From Herminiimonas sp. (GTDB lineage Bacteria; Pseudomonadota; Gammaproteobacteria; Burkholderiales; Burkholderiaceae_D): a DNA stretch of 35,761 nucleotides. Of this stretch, positions 8,164-17,165 are shown piece after piece. Made by a program: the position numbers and the translations under genes. Within the stretch, counting starts at the first letter, position 1, and each line of letters starts with the position of its first letter. The stretch spans positions 1-35,761 of the forward strand of contig JAQGMO010000116.1 in assembly GCA_028292315.1 (NCBI GenBank), given 5' to 3'. The notes under the pieces were generated by a model that saw only the letters and a list, made by a program, of their open reading frames with translations, searched no databases and was not told where the DNA came from.

Positions 8164-9662
8164 GTGCAACGCCGATCGAAGCCGCCGCCCCGCCCAAAAT
8201 CCTGCGTTCCAAATTATTCTGGATCAGCCTGCTGTATTTTTCCGAAGGCTTTCCGCTCGGGTTGTTCTTCGACCTGTTCCCGGTGTACTTCCGCCAGCAA
8301 GGCGTCGAGCTATCCAAAATCGGTTTGTTGAGCCTGCTCGGATTGGCATGGACGCTGAAATTCCTTTGGGCGCCGCTGATCGATTACACCCGACGTCACC
8401 GTTACTGGATGGCGGCGGCCGACATCGGCATGGGCCTGGTGATGATCGTGTGCGCCCGCGAAGCGGGCTTCGGGCCATGGGTATGGTTCGCGATCGGCGC
8501 CTTTACCGCCCTGTCGGCGACCAACGATATCGCCATCGACGGCTACACCATCGAGCAGCTGGATAAGCGCGAGTTCGGTTTGGCGAATGGATTCCGCATC
8601 GGGTTTTACCGCGTCGGCATGCTGGCGGCCGGTGTGCTGCTATGGTTTTCGGACAAGGCTGGCTGGACCGCGACTTACGGCTTGGCCGCCGTGCTGTTCC
8701 TTGTGATCGCGGTGGTCAGCCTGCTGGCGCCGAAGGAGCCGCCGCGCCCGGTGCGCGACGCGCCATCGAGTCTCGGCAGCGAAATGGCGGCGCTGGCGGC
8801 GCAGCCGATGCTGATGGTTGCGCTGCTGCTGTTTGTTGCCGGATTGTTGTGGCCGGTGCTGGGCGCGCTCGATCCCGCCTGGATCAAGCCCTTCAAGGCC
8901 GCCTGGTGGTTCAAGGGCGGCGCGCCGGTTGCGCTGATCCTGCTGTCGGCGTTCCTGTTCGCGCGCGCGATTGGCGGCCAGTCCGCGGCGGTTTCCGAGG
9001 CGTCGTCCAAGGGCCCGATGTTTGGCGCCGTGATCTCTCTGCTCAACAAGAAACATGCGCTGCTGCTGATCGGCTTCATCCTGATTTTCAAGCTGGCGGA
9101 TTCATCGATGGGTTTCATGATCAAACCGTTCTGGGTCGACAGCGGCTTCACCAATACCCAGATCGGCCTGGTATCGGTCAACCTCGGGCTGGGATTGTCG
9201 ATCGCCGGCGGCGTCATCGGCGGCTGGTACACCGACCGGGTCGGCATCTTCCGCGCGCTCTGGGTGCTGGGCCTGTGGCAAGCGCTGTCCAATCTCGGCT
9301 ATGTGGCGGCGGCGGCCATAATTCCGCACGCGGTCCAGGGCGCCGATATCGCATTGAGTCACCAGGCGCTGTTGTATGGCGCCAGCGCGATCGAATCGTT
9401 TACCGGCGGACTTGGCACGGCGGCCTTCCTGGCGTTCCTGATGGCTATCGTGGACAAATCGCGGGCCACCACGGAGTATGCGGTTCTCTCCTCCATCTTT
9501 GCTTTTTCGCGCTCGATCGCCGGTTGGGCCGGCGGCGTCGGCGCCCAGGAGATGGGCTATGCTTCCTACTTTGCGCTGACTTTCTTTCTTGCCTTTCCCG
9601 CCTATGCATTGCTGCCGTGGATAAAATCGATCCTGGCTTCCACAGAGGAGAACAAACCGTGA
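8160..9662 (+). CDS. ampG: AmpG-like MFS permease (muropeptide transporter family)
   Basis: A 500-residue integral inner-membrane protein of the major facilitator superfamily with about a dozen hydrophobic helices. It resembles AmpG permeases: the early FSEGFPLGL segment (about residues 28-36), a cation-rich DYTRRHRYW loop near 79-87, and TNDIAIDGYTIEQL near 121-134, which corresponds to the AmpG QDI-x-DAY-type signature. AmpG imports anhydro-muropeptides for cell-wall recycling; the substrate here is inferred from family resemblance only. The gene is translationally coupled to metW (ATGA overlap) and to the peptidase that follows (GTGA overlap), so all four genes probably share one transcript. 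Confidence 0.75.
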   Translation: MSATPIEAAAPPKILRSKLFWISLLYFSEGFPLGLFFDLFPVYFRQQGVELSKIGLLSLLGLAWTLKFLWAPLIDYTRRHRYWMAAADIGMGLVMIVCAREAGFGPWVWFAIGAFTALSATNDIAIDGYTIEQLDKREFGLANGFRIGFYRVGMLAAGVLLWFSDKAGWTATYGLAAVLFLVIAVVSLLAPKEPPRPVRDAPSSLGSEMAALAAQPMLMVALLLFVAGLLWPVLGALDPAWIKPFKAAWWFKGGAPVALILLSAFLFARAIGGQSAAVSEASSKGPMFGAVISLLNKKHALLLIGFILIFKLADSSMGFMIKPFWVDSGFTNTQIGLVSVNLGLGLSIAGGVIGGWYTDRVGIFRALWVLGLWQALSNLGYVAAAAIIPHAVQGADIALSHQALLYGASAIESFTGGLGTAAFLAFLMAIVDKSRATTEYAVLSSIFAFSRSIAGWAGGVGAQEMGYASYFALTFFLAFPAYALLPWIKSILASTEENKP

Positions 9663-10534
9663 AACGCCTGATTTGCCTGCTCCTGTTGTCGACCACGTGC
9701 GCGCTCGGCGCGGCCAAAGATGAAGCGGTCGATCCGCAATCCGGCGTCACGGTCGACAAGATGTCGCGCCTGCGTCAGCTGGTGCCTGCCGAAAAGCTCG
9801 AAGCGCAGGCGGCCCAGCAATACGGCAGCCTGAAACAGCAGGCGCAGCAAAAGGGCGTGCTGGCGCCTGAACAGGATCCGCAGGTGCAGCGCCTGCGCGC
9901 GATCGCGCGCAAGCTGATTCCGCATGCGCGGCAGTGGAATGATCAGGCCGCAAAATGGAAATGGGAGGTGAACCTGATCCAGGCCGGGAATGTCAACGCG
10001 TTTTGCATGCCGGGCGGGAAAATCGCGTTCTTCAGCGGCTTGCTCGACAAGCTGAAGCTGACCGACGATGAAGTGGCGATCGTAATGGGCCACGAAATCG
10101 CGCATGCCTTGCGCGAACATGCGCGCGAACGCATGGCCAAGGGCTCACTGCTGCAGTTCGGCGCGGCAATCGGTTCAGCGATATTCGGTCTCGGCGATGC
10201 CGGACAAATGGTGGTCGGCCAAGGCGCCCAGCTGGCACTGCTGAAATTCTCGCGCGATGATGAAACCGATGCCGACCTGGTCGGCCTCGATATCGTCGCC
10301 CGCGCCGGTTTTGACCCGCGAGCAGGCGTCACGCTGTGGCGCAAGATGGGCATCATCAATAACAGCGCGCCACCGCAATGGCTGTCGACGCACCCGGCCG
10401 GCAAGAATCGGATCGCGCAGATCGAGCGAAACCTGCCGCGCGTGATGCCACTGTATGCCAAGGTCAAGGGGACCAGCGTGAAAGCGCTGCCGCCCTATCA
10501 GAGCAACGTGAAGGAAATAGCGCCTGTCAGATAA
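9659..10534 (+). CDS. Periplasmic M48-family zinc metallopeptidase
   Basis: A 291-residue exported protease. Residues 1-19 form a signal peptide with a short basic start, a Leu-rich core and an ALGA-type cleavage site. The zinc-binding HEIAH motif is at residues 145-149, with the third ligand probably Glu202 in ETDAD. A DP-rich segment and a WLSTHPAGKNRI motif near the C-terminus are typical of M48 peptidases of the LoiP/BepA group. A periplasmic role in protein or envelope quality control is likely. The GTG start at 9659 overlaps the permease stop (GTGA). The same frame stays open into the upstream gene, but only this start gives a signal peptide. Confidence 0.85.
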   Translation: MKRLICLLLLSTTCALGAAKDEAVDPQSGVTVDKMSRLRQLVPAEKLEAQAAQQYGSLKQQAQQKGVLAPEQDPQVQRLRAIARKLIPHARQWNDQAAKWKWEVNLIQAGNVNAFCMPGGKIAFFSGLLDKLKLTDDEVAIVMGHEIAHALREHARERMAKGSLLQFGAAIGSAIFGLGDAGQMVVGQGAQLALLKFSRDDETDADLVGLDIVARAGFDPRAGVTLWRKMGIINNSAPPQWLSTHPAGKNRIAQIERNLPRVMPLYAKVKGTSVKALPPYQSNVKEIAPVR

Positions 10535-10602
10535 TCGCGCATCCCAGGCCAGGCGACAATTTTACGAGCGCCATTCAAAACGCTTACGGTATGGCCCGGC
10601 TA

Positions 10603-10700
10603 CGTATCACAAATGATACGAATGTCCTGTTCCGACCCATGCAGTCTCGCCACACAGCAACTAATCAGTTACGCTGTGGTAATAGATTCCATATCGAATC
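10603..10700. promoter_or_regulatory. Cluster of inverted repeats upstream of wspA
   Basis: The 260-nt leader between the peptidase gene and wspA contains three small dyads: CGTATC/GATACG (10603-10608, 10615-10620), a bulged stem CCACA..GC/GCTGTGG with inner AACT/AGTT (10650-10679), and GATTC/GAATC (10685-10689, 10696-10700). They may be transcription-factor sites or a terminator for the preceding gene. No T-tract follows any of them, and I could not place a convincing sigma70 promoter. Confidence 0.35.
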
Positions 10701-10794
10701 ACAGCCTGTTCCAAGGCGGAATTTGCATTTCGGTGCTTATTACAAACTGATGGATACAACCTGATGGTTCATTGACAACTACCAATAGTGAAGT

Positions 10795-12420
10795 ATGAAA
10801 AACTGGACAATCAAACAACGAATTATCGGTAGCTTCGCCGTCATCCTGACGCTGATGGCATTGATGGCCGCGGTCGCCCATATGCAATTCCGTATTGCCG
10901 AAGAAGAAGCGACCTCCCTTCAAAAGGATTCGCTGCCGGGAATGTATTACGTCATGCGCCTCGACGCTCATTTAAGCAAGGACTTCGCGTTGCTTGAACA
11001 ACTGGCTGAAATGAATGAAAAAGGCGCCCCCATGCAAGCCCAACTGGTAAAGCTGAGGGAAAGCAGCAAGCTGCTCGGCGATCTGGTGCGCAGCTTCGAT
11101 CTCACCATCACCAGCAGTGCGGACCGCGCGGCTTTCGACGAATTCAAGACTGGTCTGGTGGAGTATGAAAAGTATCGGGCTGAGATCCTGATGCAGGATG
11201 CGGCGCGCCCGGAGACGGCAAGCCGTATCTTGTTCGAGCAACTGAAACCCGAATGGGAAAAATTGAACGCGCGGATTGAAAAAATCATCGAGCTGGACAA
11301 GATATTCGCCGATAAGTCCACCCAGAATATCGTTGCGCTCGTCGCGGCGGCAAGGAGGGGCATGCTGATCACCCTGCTCATTGCGCTGGGCACGGCAGTC
11401 CTGTGCGCTTATTTTTTATTGCGTGCCATTACAGTGCCGATGCAACAGTTGCTCGCCGTTCTAGAGGCGATGCGCGCCGGCGATTTTTCGCAACGCCTCA
11501 GGCTTGGAAGGCGCGATGAATTCGGTGAACTGGGGGCGGGCTTCAACCGCATGGCCGACGAACTGACGGCCTTGGTCGGGCAGGCCCAGAAATCGTCGCT
11601 CCAAGTCACTACCTCGGTGACGGAAATTGCGGCCACCTCGCGGCAGCAGCAAGCCACCGCCAGCGAAACAGCCGCCACCACGACTGAAATCGGCGCCACC
11701 TCGCGCGAAATTCTCGCCACCTCGCGCGACCTCGTGAGCACCATGAACGAGGTATCCGCGGTCTCCGGGCAGACGGCGGCGCTGGCCGGCAGCGGCCAGA
11801 CTAGCCTGACGCGCATGGAAGATACGATGAACAACGTGATGGACGCGGCCGGTTCGGTTAATGCCAAGCTCGCCATCCTGAATGAAAAGGCCGGCAACAT
11901 CAACCAGGTGGTCACCACCATCACCAAGGTTGCCGACCAGACCAATCTGCTTTCCCTGAACGCGGCGATCGAAGCTGAAAAGGCCGGCGAATACGGACGC
12001 GGCTTCGCCGTGGTGGCCACGGAAATCCGCCGGCTGGCCGATCAAACCGCGGTCGCGACGTACGACATTGAATTGATGGTCAAGGAAATCCAGTCCGCCG
12101 TGTCGGCGGGGGTGATGGGCATGGACAAATTCTCCGACCAGGTCCGGCGCGGGATGTCGGAGGTACAGCAGGTGGGAACGCAGCTGTCGCAGATCATTGA
12201 TCAGGTGCAGGCGCTGGCGCCGCGTTTCCATGTGGTCAATGAAGGCATGCAGGCGCAAGCGGTCGGTGCCGAGCAGATCAACCAGGCATTGGCCCAACTG
12301 AGTGAAGCGGCCCAACAAACGGTTGAGTCGCTCCAGCAGTCGAGCCTCGCGATCGACGACCTGAATCAGGTCTCCACCGGTTTGCGCAATGGTGTGTCGC
12401 GCTTCAAAGTAGCTGCCTAG
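10795..12420 (+). CDS. wspA: WspA, membrane methyl-accepting chemotaxis protein
   Basis: The receptor of the Wsp surface-sensing system. It has 541 residues, close to Pseudomonas WspA. Transmembrane helix 1 spans about 10-30, followed by a helical periplasmic domain (31-188), transmembrane helix 2 (189-210), a HAMP domain (about 210-262) and a cytoplasmic signalling hairpin whose tip, [19 protein letters not shown], is at 381-399. There is no C-terminal NWETF-type tether; the protein ends in FKVAA. The receptor would hold WspB/WspD and the kinase WspE and be methylated by WspC and demethylated by WspF. It is the first gene of the operon, with a 62-nt gap to wspB and only a weak ribosome site. 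Confidence 0.93.
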   Translation: MKNWTIKQRIIGSFAVILTLMALMAAVAHMQFRIAEEEATSLQKDSLPGMYYVMRLDAHLSKDFALLEQLAEMNEKGAPMQAQLVKLRESSKLLGDLVRSFDLTITSSADRAAFDEFKTGLVEYEKYRAEILMQDAARPETASRILFEQLKPEWEKLNARIEKIIELDKIFADKSTQNIVALVAAARRGMLITLLIALGTAVLCAYFLLRAITVPMQQLLAVLEAMRAGDFSQRLRLGRRDEFGELGAGFNRMADELTALVGQAQKSSLQVTTSVTEIAATSRQQQATASETAATTTEIGATSREILATSRDLVSTMNEVSAVSGQTAALAGSGQTSLTRMEDTMNNVMDAAGSVNAKLAILNEKAGNINQVVTTITKVADQTNLLSLNAAIEAEKAGEYGRGFAVVATEIRRLADQTAVATYDIELMVKEIQSAVSAGVMGMDKFSDQVRRGMSEVQQVGTQLSQIIDQVQALAPRFHVVNEGMQAQAVGAEQINQALAQLSEAAQQTVESLQQSSLAIDDLNQVSTGLRNGVSRFKVAA

Positions 12421-12482
12421 CGATGTGCGCGGCTTTCCGCGCGCCGGTAGTCGGCGACGCGCACCACAAGTGAAAAGAGATC

Positions 12483-12944
12483 ATGCTGTTTCTTTTGTTT
12501 CAACTCGACGCGGACCGCTACGCACTGGATGCGCGACAAGTGGCTGAAGTCTTGCCGCTGGTCGCGCTCAAGGCGCTCCCGAGAATGCCGCCATGGGTGG
12601 CGGGCACATTCAGTTACCATGGCAAGCCGGTCCCTGTGATCGATTTGACCAGCTTGGCGCTCGGGCGGCCGTCGCATCGCCGCCTGGGTACGCGGATGGT
12701 GCTGATGCATTATCCGGAACCGGGCACGCATAGTCATCTGCTCGGCATCATCGTCGAGAAGGCAACCAATACCGTGCGGCGCGATGAAGCCGATTTCGCA
12801 GCGTGCGGCATCGACAGCGAGAATGCGCGGTATCTTGGTCCGGTCGCCAATGATGCCCGGGGATTGATCCAGTGGGTCAGGATAAAGGATCTGCTCCCGG
12901 CGCCGGTGCGCGCCATGCTGTTTCCCGTACCGCTGGAAGCCTGA
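12483..12944 (+). CDS. wspB: WspB, CheW-like coupling protein
   Basis: A 153-residue single CheW domain that couples the receptor to the kinase. The sequence opens with the CheW beta strand and YALDA-x-QVAEVLPL segment, followed by the GTFSYHGKPVPVIDL motif near residues 41-55, both characteristic. It lacks the Cys-rich N-terminal extension of the second CheW protein, WspD. The ATG at 12483 follows a GAAAAGAGA purine stretch. The stop overlaps the wspC start by one base (TGATG). Confidence 0.9.
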   Translation: MLFLLFQLDADRYALDARQVAEVLPLVALKALPRMPPWVAGTFSYHGKPVPVIDLTSLALGRPSHRRLGTRMVLMHYPEPGTHSHLLGIIVEKATNTVRRDEADFAACGIDSENARYLGPVANDARGLIQWVRIKDLLPAPVRAMLFPVPLEA

Positions 12945-14182
12945 TGTCATTCGCCCGATTCGAAACGTTGCTAAAACAAACCATGGGACTCGATGCGTCC
13001 ACGGTCGGCGCATCCATGATTGAGCGCGCGGTGCGCGACCGGATGGCGGCCGCGTCGGTCGCCGATGCCGACGCCTATTGGAATTTGCTGCATGTGTCCA
13101 CGGCTGAACTGCAAGAGCTGATTGAAACCGTGATCGTGCCGGAGACCTGGTTCTTCCGTGGTCATGAGGCTTTCGATGCAATGGCGCGCCTCGCCTGCGA
13201 GCGAGCTTTGCGCAAGGGCTCGCAGCCGCTGCGTTTCCTCAGCCTGCCGTGCTCGACCGGCGAAGAACCCTATTCGATTGCGATGGCACTGTTCGACGCC
13301 GGGTTGCCGGCGGCGCGGTTTCATATCGATGCCGTCGACATCTGTACCCGATCGCTTGCGATCGCCGGGCGCGCCGTGTACGGCAGGAATTCGTTTCGGG
13401 GAAAATCGCTTGATTTCCGCGCACGCCATTTCAGCCAAACGGAGGATGGTTACGTTCTATCGGAAACAGTGCGCCGGCAAGTACGTTTTCAAAGCGGTAA
13501 TATGTTTGACGCCGATTTCCTGACCGGCTTCGGCGCGTACGATTTTATATTTTGCCGGAATCTGCTGATTTATTTTGATCGTCCGATGCAGGAACGCGCC
13601 GTCGCGGTCTTGAACAGATTACTGAGCCAATCCGGCCTGCTGTTTGCCGGACCAGCCGAGGCCGGGCTCATGGTGCGGCAGGACATGGTGTCGGCCGGTT
13701 TGCCGCTGGCTTTTGCCTTTCGCAAGGCAGACGCGGCGTTGCCGGTGCTCAAGCCGTGGGCGCCGCCGCCGAAGCCGTTGCCGCCCACGGCGCCGCCGAC
13801 CGCCGCCGTAAGGCCAGTGCCGCGTGCCGTCACAACGGCGCCTGCGCCGCCGCCACCGCGGCCGGCGGCTGATGCAATCGATACGGCCAGGCAAATGGCG
13901 AACCAGGGGCAACTGGTGGAAGCCGCTGCCCTTTGCAAACGGCAAATGCAATTGCACGGCCCTTCCGCCGCCTTGCTATGCCTTTTGGGCGTGATCAGCG
14001 ACGCCGCCGGCAACCGCGGCGAGGCGCGCGAGCACTATCGTAGGGCGCTTTACCTCGATCCCGATCATTACGAGTCGCTTTCGCATCTTGCCGCGCTGTT
14101 GCAGATGCAGGGTGACGCCGCCGGCGCGAGGCGCATGGACGAGCGCGCCGGACGCTCCCGGGCAAAACAGGGGCACGCATGA
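12944..14182 (+). CDS. wspC: WspC, CheR methyltransferase with TPR domain
   Basis: A 412-residue receptor methyltransferase. The CheR N-terminal helical domain is followed by the catalytic domain with ETWFFR at 67-72, the SAM-binding LSLPCSTGEEPY at 99-110, and FCRNLLIYFD at 203-212. A Pro/Ala-rich linker of about 40 residues (270-310) joins it to C-terminal TPR-like helices (about 312-400). The fused TPR is typical of WspC. It would use S-adenosylmethionine to methylate WspA and raise signalling. The start at 12944 overlaps wspB; an earlier in-frame start at 12872 lies within wspB and adds unrelated residues. The gene overlaps wspD by four bases. Confidence 0.93.
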   Translation: MSFARFETLLKQTMGLDASTVGASMIERAVRDRMAAASVADADAYWNLLHVSTAELQELIETVIVPETWFFRGHEAFDAMARLACERALRKGSQPLRFLSLPCSTGEEPYSIAMALFDAGLPAARFHIDAVDICTRSLAIAGRAVYGRNSFRGKSLDFRARHFSQTEDGYVLSETVRRQVRFQSGNMFDADFLTGFGAYDFIFCRNLLIYFDRPMQERAVAVLNRLLSQSGLLFAGPAEAGLMVRQDMVSAGLPLAFAFRKADAALPVLKPWAPPPKPLPPTAPPTAAVRPVPRAVTTAPAPPPPRPAADAIDTARQMANQGQLVEAAALCKRQMQLHGPSAALLCLLGVISDAAGNRGEAREHYRRALYLDPDHYESLSHLAALLQMQGDAAGARRMDERAGRSRAKQGHA

Positions 14183-14886
14183 GTGAGCACGCAATGACCA
14201 TGATGACTGGCGGCGCCGGCATCGATGACTGCTGGAACCAAATCGGCATTCGCGGCGACAGCACGTGTCCGCAGCTGCCAGAATATGTGCACTGCCGTAA
14301 TTGCCCGACCTATTCCGCGGCAGCGTCGATCCTGCTTGACCGGGCACTGCCGGATGGCCAGGCGGGCGCCTGGAATGGCGCCGATGCGGCGCCGGTGAAT
14401 GGCTTCGCCTCCGACACCGAATCGGTGATGATTTTCAGGATCGGCGCGGAATGGCTTGGGCTGCCTGTCGCGCTGGTCAGGGAAATCGCGGAATCGCGCA
14501 TGATTCATTCGCTGCCGCACCAGCGCAACCAGTCTGTGCTGGGGATCGCCAACATCCGCGGCGCGCTCGTGATTTGCGTGGCGCTTGCAAAGCTGCTGGG
14601 CCTCGACGAGACAGCCGGGACACGCCGCGGTCATGAACAAAAGCCGGAGCGGACTTTATCGGAGCGCATGCTGGTGGTGAATCACGACGGACAACCAGCG
14701 GTATTCCCGGTGGCGGAAGTGCACGGCATACATCGCTATGACGCCACAGTCCTGAAAGCGGCGCCGACCACCGTGACCCGCGCCGCGGCAACCTGCATTC
14801 GCGGCGTCCTCGAATGGCGCGGCAATACGGTTGGCGTGCTCGATGGCGAATTGCTGTTTTATGCGCTGAACCGGAGCCTCGTATGA
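14179..14886 (+). CDS. wspD: WspD, CheW-like coupling protein with Cys-rich N-terminus
   Basis: A 235-residue CheW-type adaptor. The CheW domain begins near residue 75 (SVMIFRIGAEWLGLPVALV) and contains LGIANIRGALVICV near 120-133. The N-terminal extension carries four cysteines, Cys18, Cys30, Cys39 and Cys42, in DCWNQIG...C...HCRNCPTYS, which resembles the N-termini of WspD-type proteins and could be a metal or redox site; that is speculative. It links the kinase WspE to the receptor. It overlaps wspC upstream (ATGA) and wspE downstream (ATGA). Confidence 0.9.
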   Translation: MSEHAMTMMTGGAGIDDCWNQIGIRGDSTCPQLPEYVHCRNCPTYSAAASILLDRALPDGQAGAWNGADAAPVNGFASDTESVMIFRIGAEWLGLPVALVREIAESRMIHSLPHQRNQSVLGIANIRGALVICVALAKLLGLDETAGTRRGHEQKPERTLSERMLVVNHDGQPAVFPVAEVHGIHRYDATVLKAAPTTVTRAAATCIRGVLEWRGNTVGVLDGELLFYALNRSLV

Positions 14887-17165
14887 GTTCAGGCGATCTC
14901 AGCCAGGTTTCGATGCTCGAACTGTTCCGCCAGGAAGCAGAAACCCAGGTGCGGGTGCTCAATGCCGGCCTGCTGGCGCTGGAACGAACGCCTGCAGCCA
15001 GCGACCAGCTCGAGTCATGCATGCGCGCGGCGCACTCGCTCAAGGGCGCAGCGCGCATCATCGGACTTTCGGCCGGCGTCGAGGTAGCCCATGCGATGGA
15101 GGATTGTTTCGTCGCGGCGCAGCAGGGTGATCTGGCGCTTGGCATTGAACAGATTGACGCGCTATTGTGCGGCGCCGACCTGCTGAACCGTGTCGCCAAT
15201 CCGCCGGCCGATGACCCGGCATGGGCGGAGCAGGCCGGCCGGCAGCAGGTCGATGCATTTCTGGCGCAACTGGAGGCCGCCGCGTATCAGGATTTTGCCG
15301 AGCCGCAGCGGCAGGAAAATATGCAGGAGGCCGCGCCGGCGGCTGAAGCCGCCAGACCGGCGGCAGCGCCGGAACCCGCGGAAAGCCAGGCCCGGCGGCA
15401 AGCGGAGCGCGATAGCCCGGACCGGGTATTGCGTGTCAGCGCGGAAAATCTTAACCGCTTGTTAAGCCTGTCCGGTGAGTCGCTCGTTGAATCGCGCCGG
15501 CTCAAGCCATTTGCCGAATCCATGCTGCGCCTGAAACGTTTGCAGCGGCATGCCATGCAATCACTGGACAAGCTGCATGAAGCGCTGTCGACCTCGCCGC
15601 AGAATGAGCAAACCGAGGCGGCGCTGGCCGAAGCGCGGCGCCAGCTGGCTGAATGCCAGCACATGGTATCGGACCAGTTGGGCGAGCTGGAACTGTTCGA
15701 CCGGCGTTCCGTCAATCTTTCCCAGCGACTTTACGATGAGGCGCTGGCTAGCCGCATGCGTCCGTTCGCCGACGGCGCCGGCGGCCATGCGCGCATGGTG
15801 CGTGACCTTGGCCGCGCGCTTGGCAAGCTGGTCCGGCTCGAGATTGTCGGGCTGGACACGCAGATCGATCGCGACATCCTGGAACAGCTCGACGCCCCGC
15901 TTGGCCACATGTTGCGCAACGCGGTCGACCACGGCATCGAAATGCCGGCGCAGCGCCGCGCCGCCGGCAAACCGGAAGAAGGCGTCATTACGCTGGAAGC
16001 CCGCCATAGCGGCGGCATGTTGCAAATCAATATCGCCGACGACGGCGCCGGAATCGACCTCGATTTTCTGCGTGACCGGATCGTGCGGCGCAATCTGGCC
16101 AATCGCGAAACAGTGTCGCGCATGAGCGAGACCGAACTGCTCGAATTCCTGCTGCTTCCCAACTTCACCACGCGCGATGCCGTAACTGAAATCTCCGGGC
16201 GCGGCGTTGGACTGGACGTGGTTGCAACCATGGTCAAACAGGTCAGGGGTTCGGTCCGCGTGCTTAACCAGCGCGGAGTCGGGACACGCATGCAGTTGCA
16301 CCTGCCGCTTGCCCGGTCAGTGATACGCTGTCTGCTGGTTTCCATCGGCGGCGAACCGTATGCGTTTCCGCTTGCGTATGTCAATCGTGCGCTCGAGCTT
16401 GAGAAGGAGCGGATCGAACAACTGGAAGGGCATCAGCATTTTTCATTCGAGGACCGCCATGTCGGGCTGGTCGCCGCGCGCCAGGTTTTGCAAAATGGCG
16501 AACAGCCGCCGGCGCGCGACACCGTTCCGGTGGTGGTAGTCGGAGACCATGACAACACATATGGCCTGGTGGTGGACCGTTTCCTCGGCGAGCGCATGCT
16601 AGTGGTGCAGCCGCTCGATGCGCGGCTTGGCAAGATCAAGGACGTCATTGCCGGCGCACTGATGGAGGATGGCACGCCGGTGCTGATCCTCGATGTCGAT
16701 GATATGATCCGGTCGGTCGAAAAGCTGGTCGTGTCCGGCCGGCTCGACCAGGTTGGAAAGGATATCGCTGCGGCCGAAACTGGCGGGCGCAAGCGCGTGC
16801 TGGTTGTCGACGACTCTTTGACGGTGCGCGAACTGGAGCGCAAGCTGCTGACTAGCCAAGGCTATGAGGTGGTTGTCGCGGTCGATGGAATGGATGGCTG
16901 GAACGCCGTCCGCACGGAGCAGTTTGACCTGGTCGTCACCGATATCGACATGCCGCGCATGGATGGGATTGAACTGGTCAGATCGATCAGAAAGTCTCCC
17001 AGCCTGCAATCGCTGCCGGTTATGATCGTCTCTTACAAGGACCGCGAGGAGGACCGGCAGCTTGGCCTGGAAGCCGGCGCGGATTATTATCTGGCCAAGG
17101 GCAGCTTCCATGACGATACCCTTTTGCTGGCGGTCGTTGATTTGATCGGGGAGGCGCGCGGATGA
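14883..17165 (+). CDS. wspE: WspE, CheA-type hybrid histidine kinase with receiver
   Basis: The 760-residue kinase of the Wsp system. An N-terminal Hpt domain carries the phosphorylated His51 in AAHSLKGAAR. The CheA dimerisation and HATPase domains follow, with N-box residues LGHMLRNAVDHG near 339-350 and glycine-rich GRGVGLD near 440-446. A CheW-like domain covers roughly 480-630, and a C-terminal receiver begins near 635 with the phospho-acceptor Asp687 in VTDIDMPRMDG. Phosphate would pass to WspR and WspF. The ATG at 14883 overlaps the wspD stop; a start at 14814 lies inside wspD. The stop overlaps wspF by four bases. Confidence 0.94.
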   Translation: MSSGDLSQVSMLELFRQEAETQVRVLNAGLLALERTPAASDQLESCMRAAHSLKGAARIIGLSAGVEVAHAMEDCFVAAQQGDLALGIEQIDALLCGADLLNRVANPPADDPAWAEQAGRQQVDAFLAQLEAAAYQDFAEPQRQENMQEAAPAAEAARPAAAPEPAESQARRQAERDSPDRVLRVSAENLNRLLSLSGESLVESRRLKPFAESMLRLKRLQRHAMQSLDKLHEALSTSPQNEQTEAALAEARRQLAECQHMVSDQLGELELFDRRSVNLSQRLYDEALASRMRPFADGAGGHARMVRDLGRALGKLVRLEIVGLDTQIDRDILEQLDAPLGHMLRNAVDHGIEMPAQRRAAGKPEEGVITLEARHSGGMLQINIADDGAGIDLDFLRDRIVRRNLANRETVSRMSETELLEFLLLPNFTTRDAVTEISGRGVGLDVVATMVKQVRGSVRVLNQRGVGTRMQLHLPLARSVIRCLLVSIGGEPYAFPLAYVNRALELEKERIEQLEGHQHFSFEDRHVGLVAARQVLQNGEQPPARDTVPVVVVGDHDNTYGLVVDRFLGERMLVVQPLDARLGKIKDVIAGALMEDGTPVLILDVDDMIRSVEKLVVSGRLDQVGKDIAAAETGGRKRVLVVDDSLTVRELERKLLTSQGYEVVVAVDGMDGWNAVRTEQFDLVVTDIDMPRMDGIELVRSIRKSPSLQSLPVMIVSYKDREEDRQLGLEAGADYYLAKGSFHDDTLLLAVVDLIGEARG

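Noticed and set aside
8642-9658. N-terminal part of a 630-codon frame that ends in the M48 peptidase
   Set aside because: It lies in a second frame of the AmpG-like permease gene and is Arg-rich; the peptidase begins at GTG 9659, where a clean signal peptide appears.
10772-10777. TTGACA resembling a -35 box before wspA
   Set aside because: A matching -10 box would fall inside the wspA start codon, so it cannot drive this gene from the chosen start.
13741-13870. Repetitive GC-rich tract in wspC, considered as a DNA repeat
   Set aside because: It encodes the Pro/Ala-rich linker between the CheR and TPR domains; no regular repeat unit is present.
15561-16301. Minus-strand open frame across wspE
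   Set aside because: Shadow of a well-supported CheA-type kinase, without ribosome site or recognisable domains.
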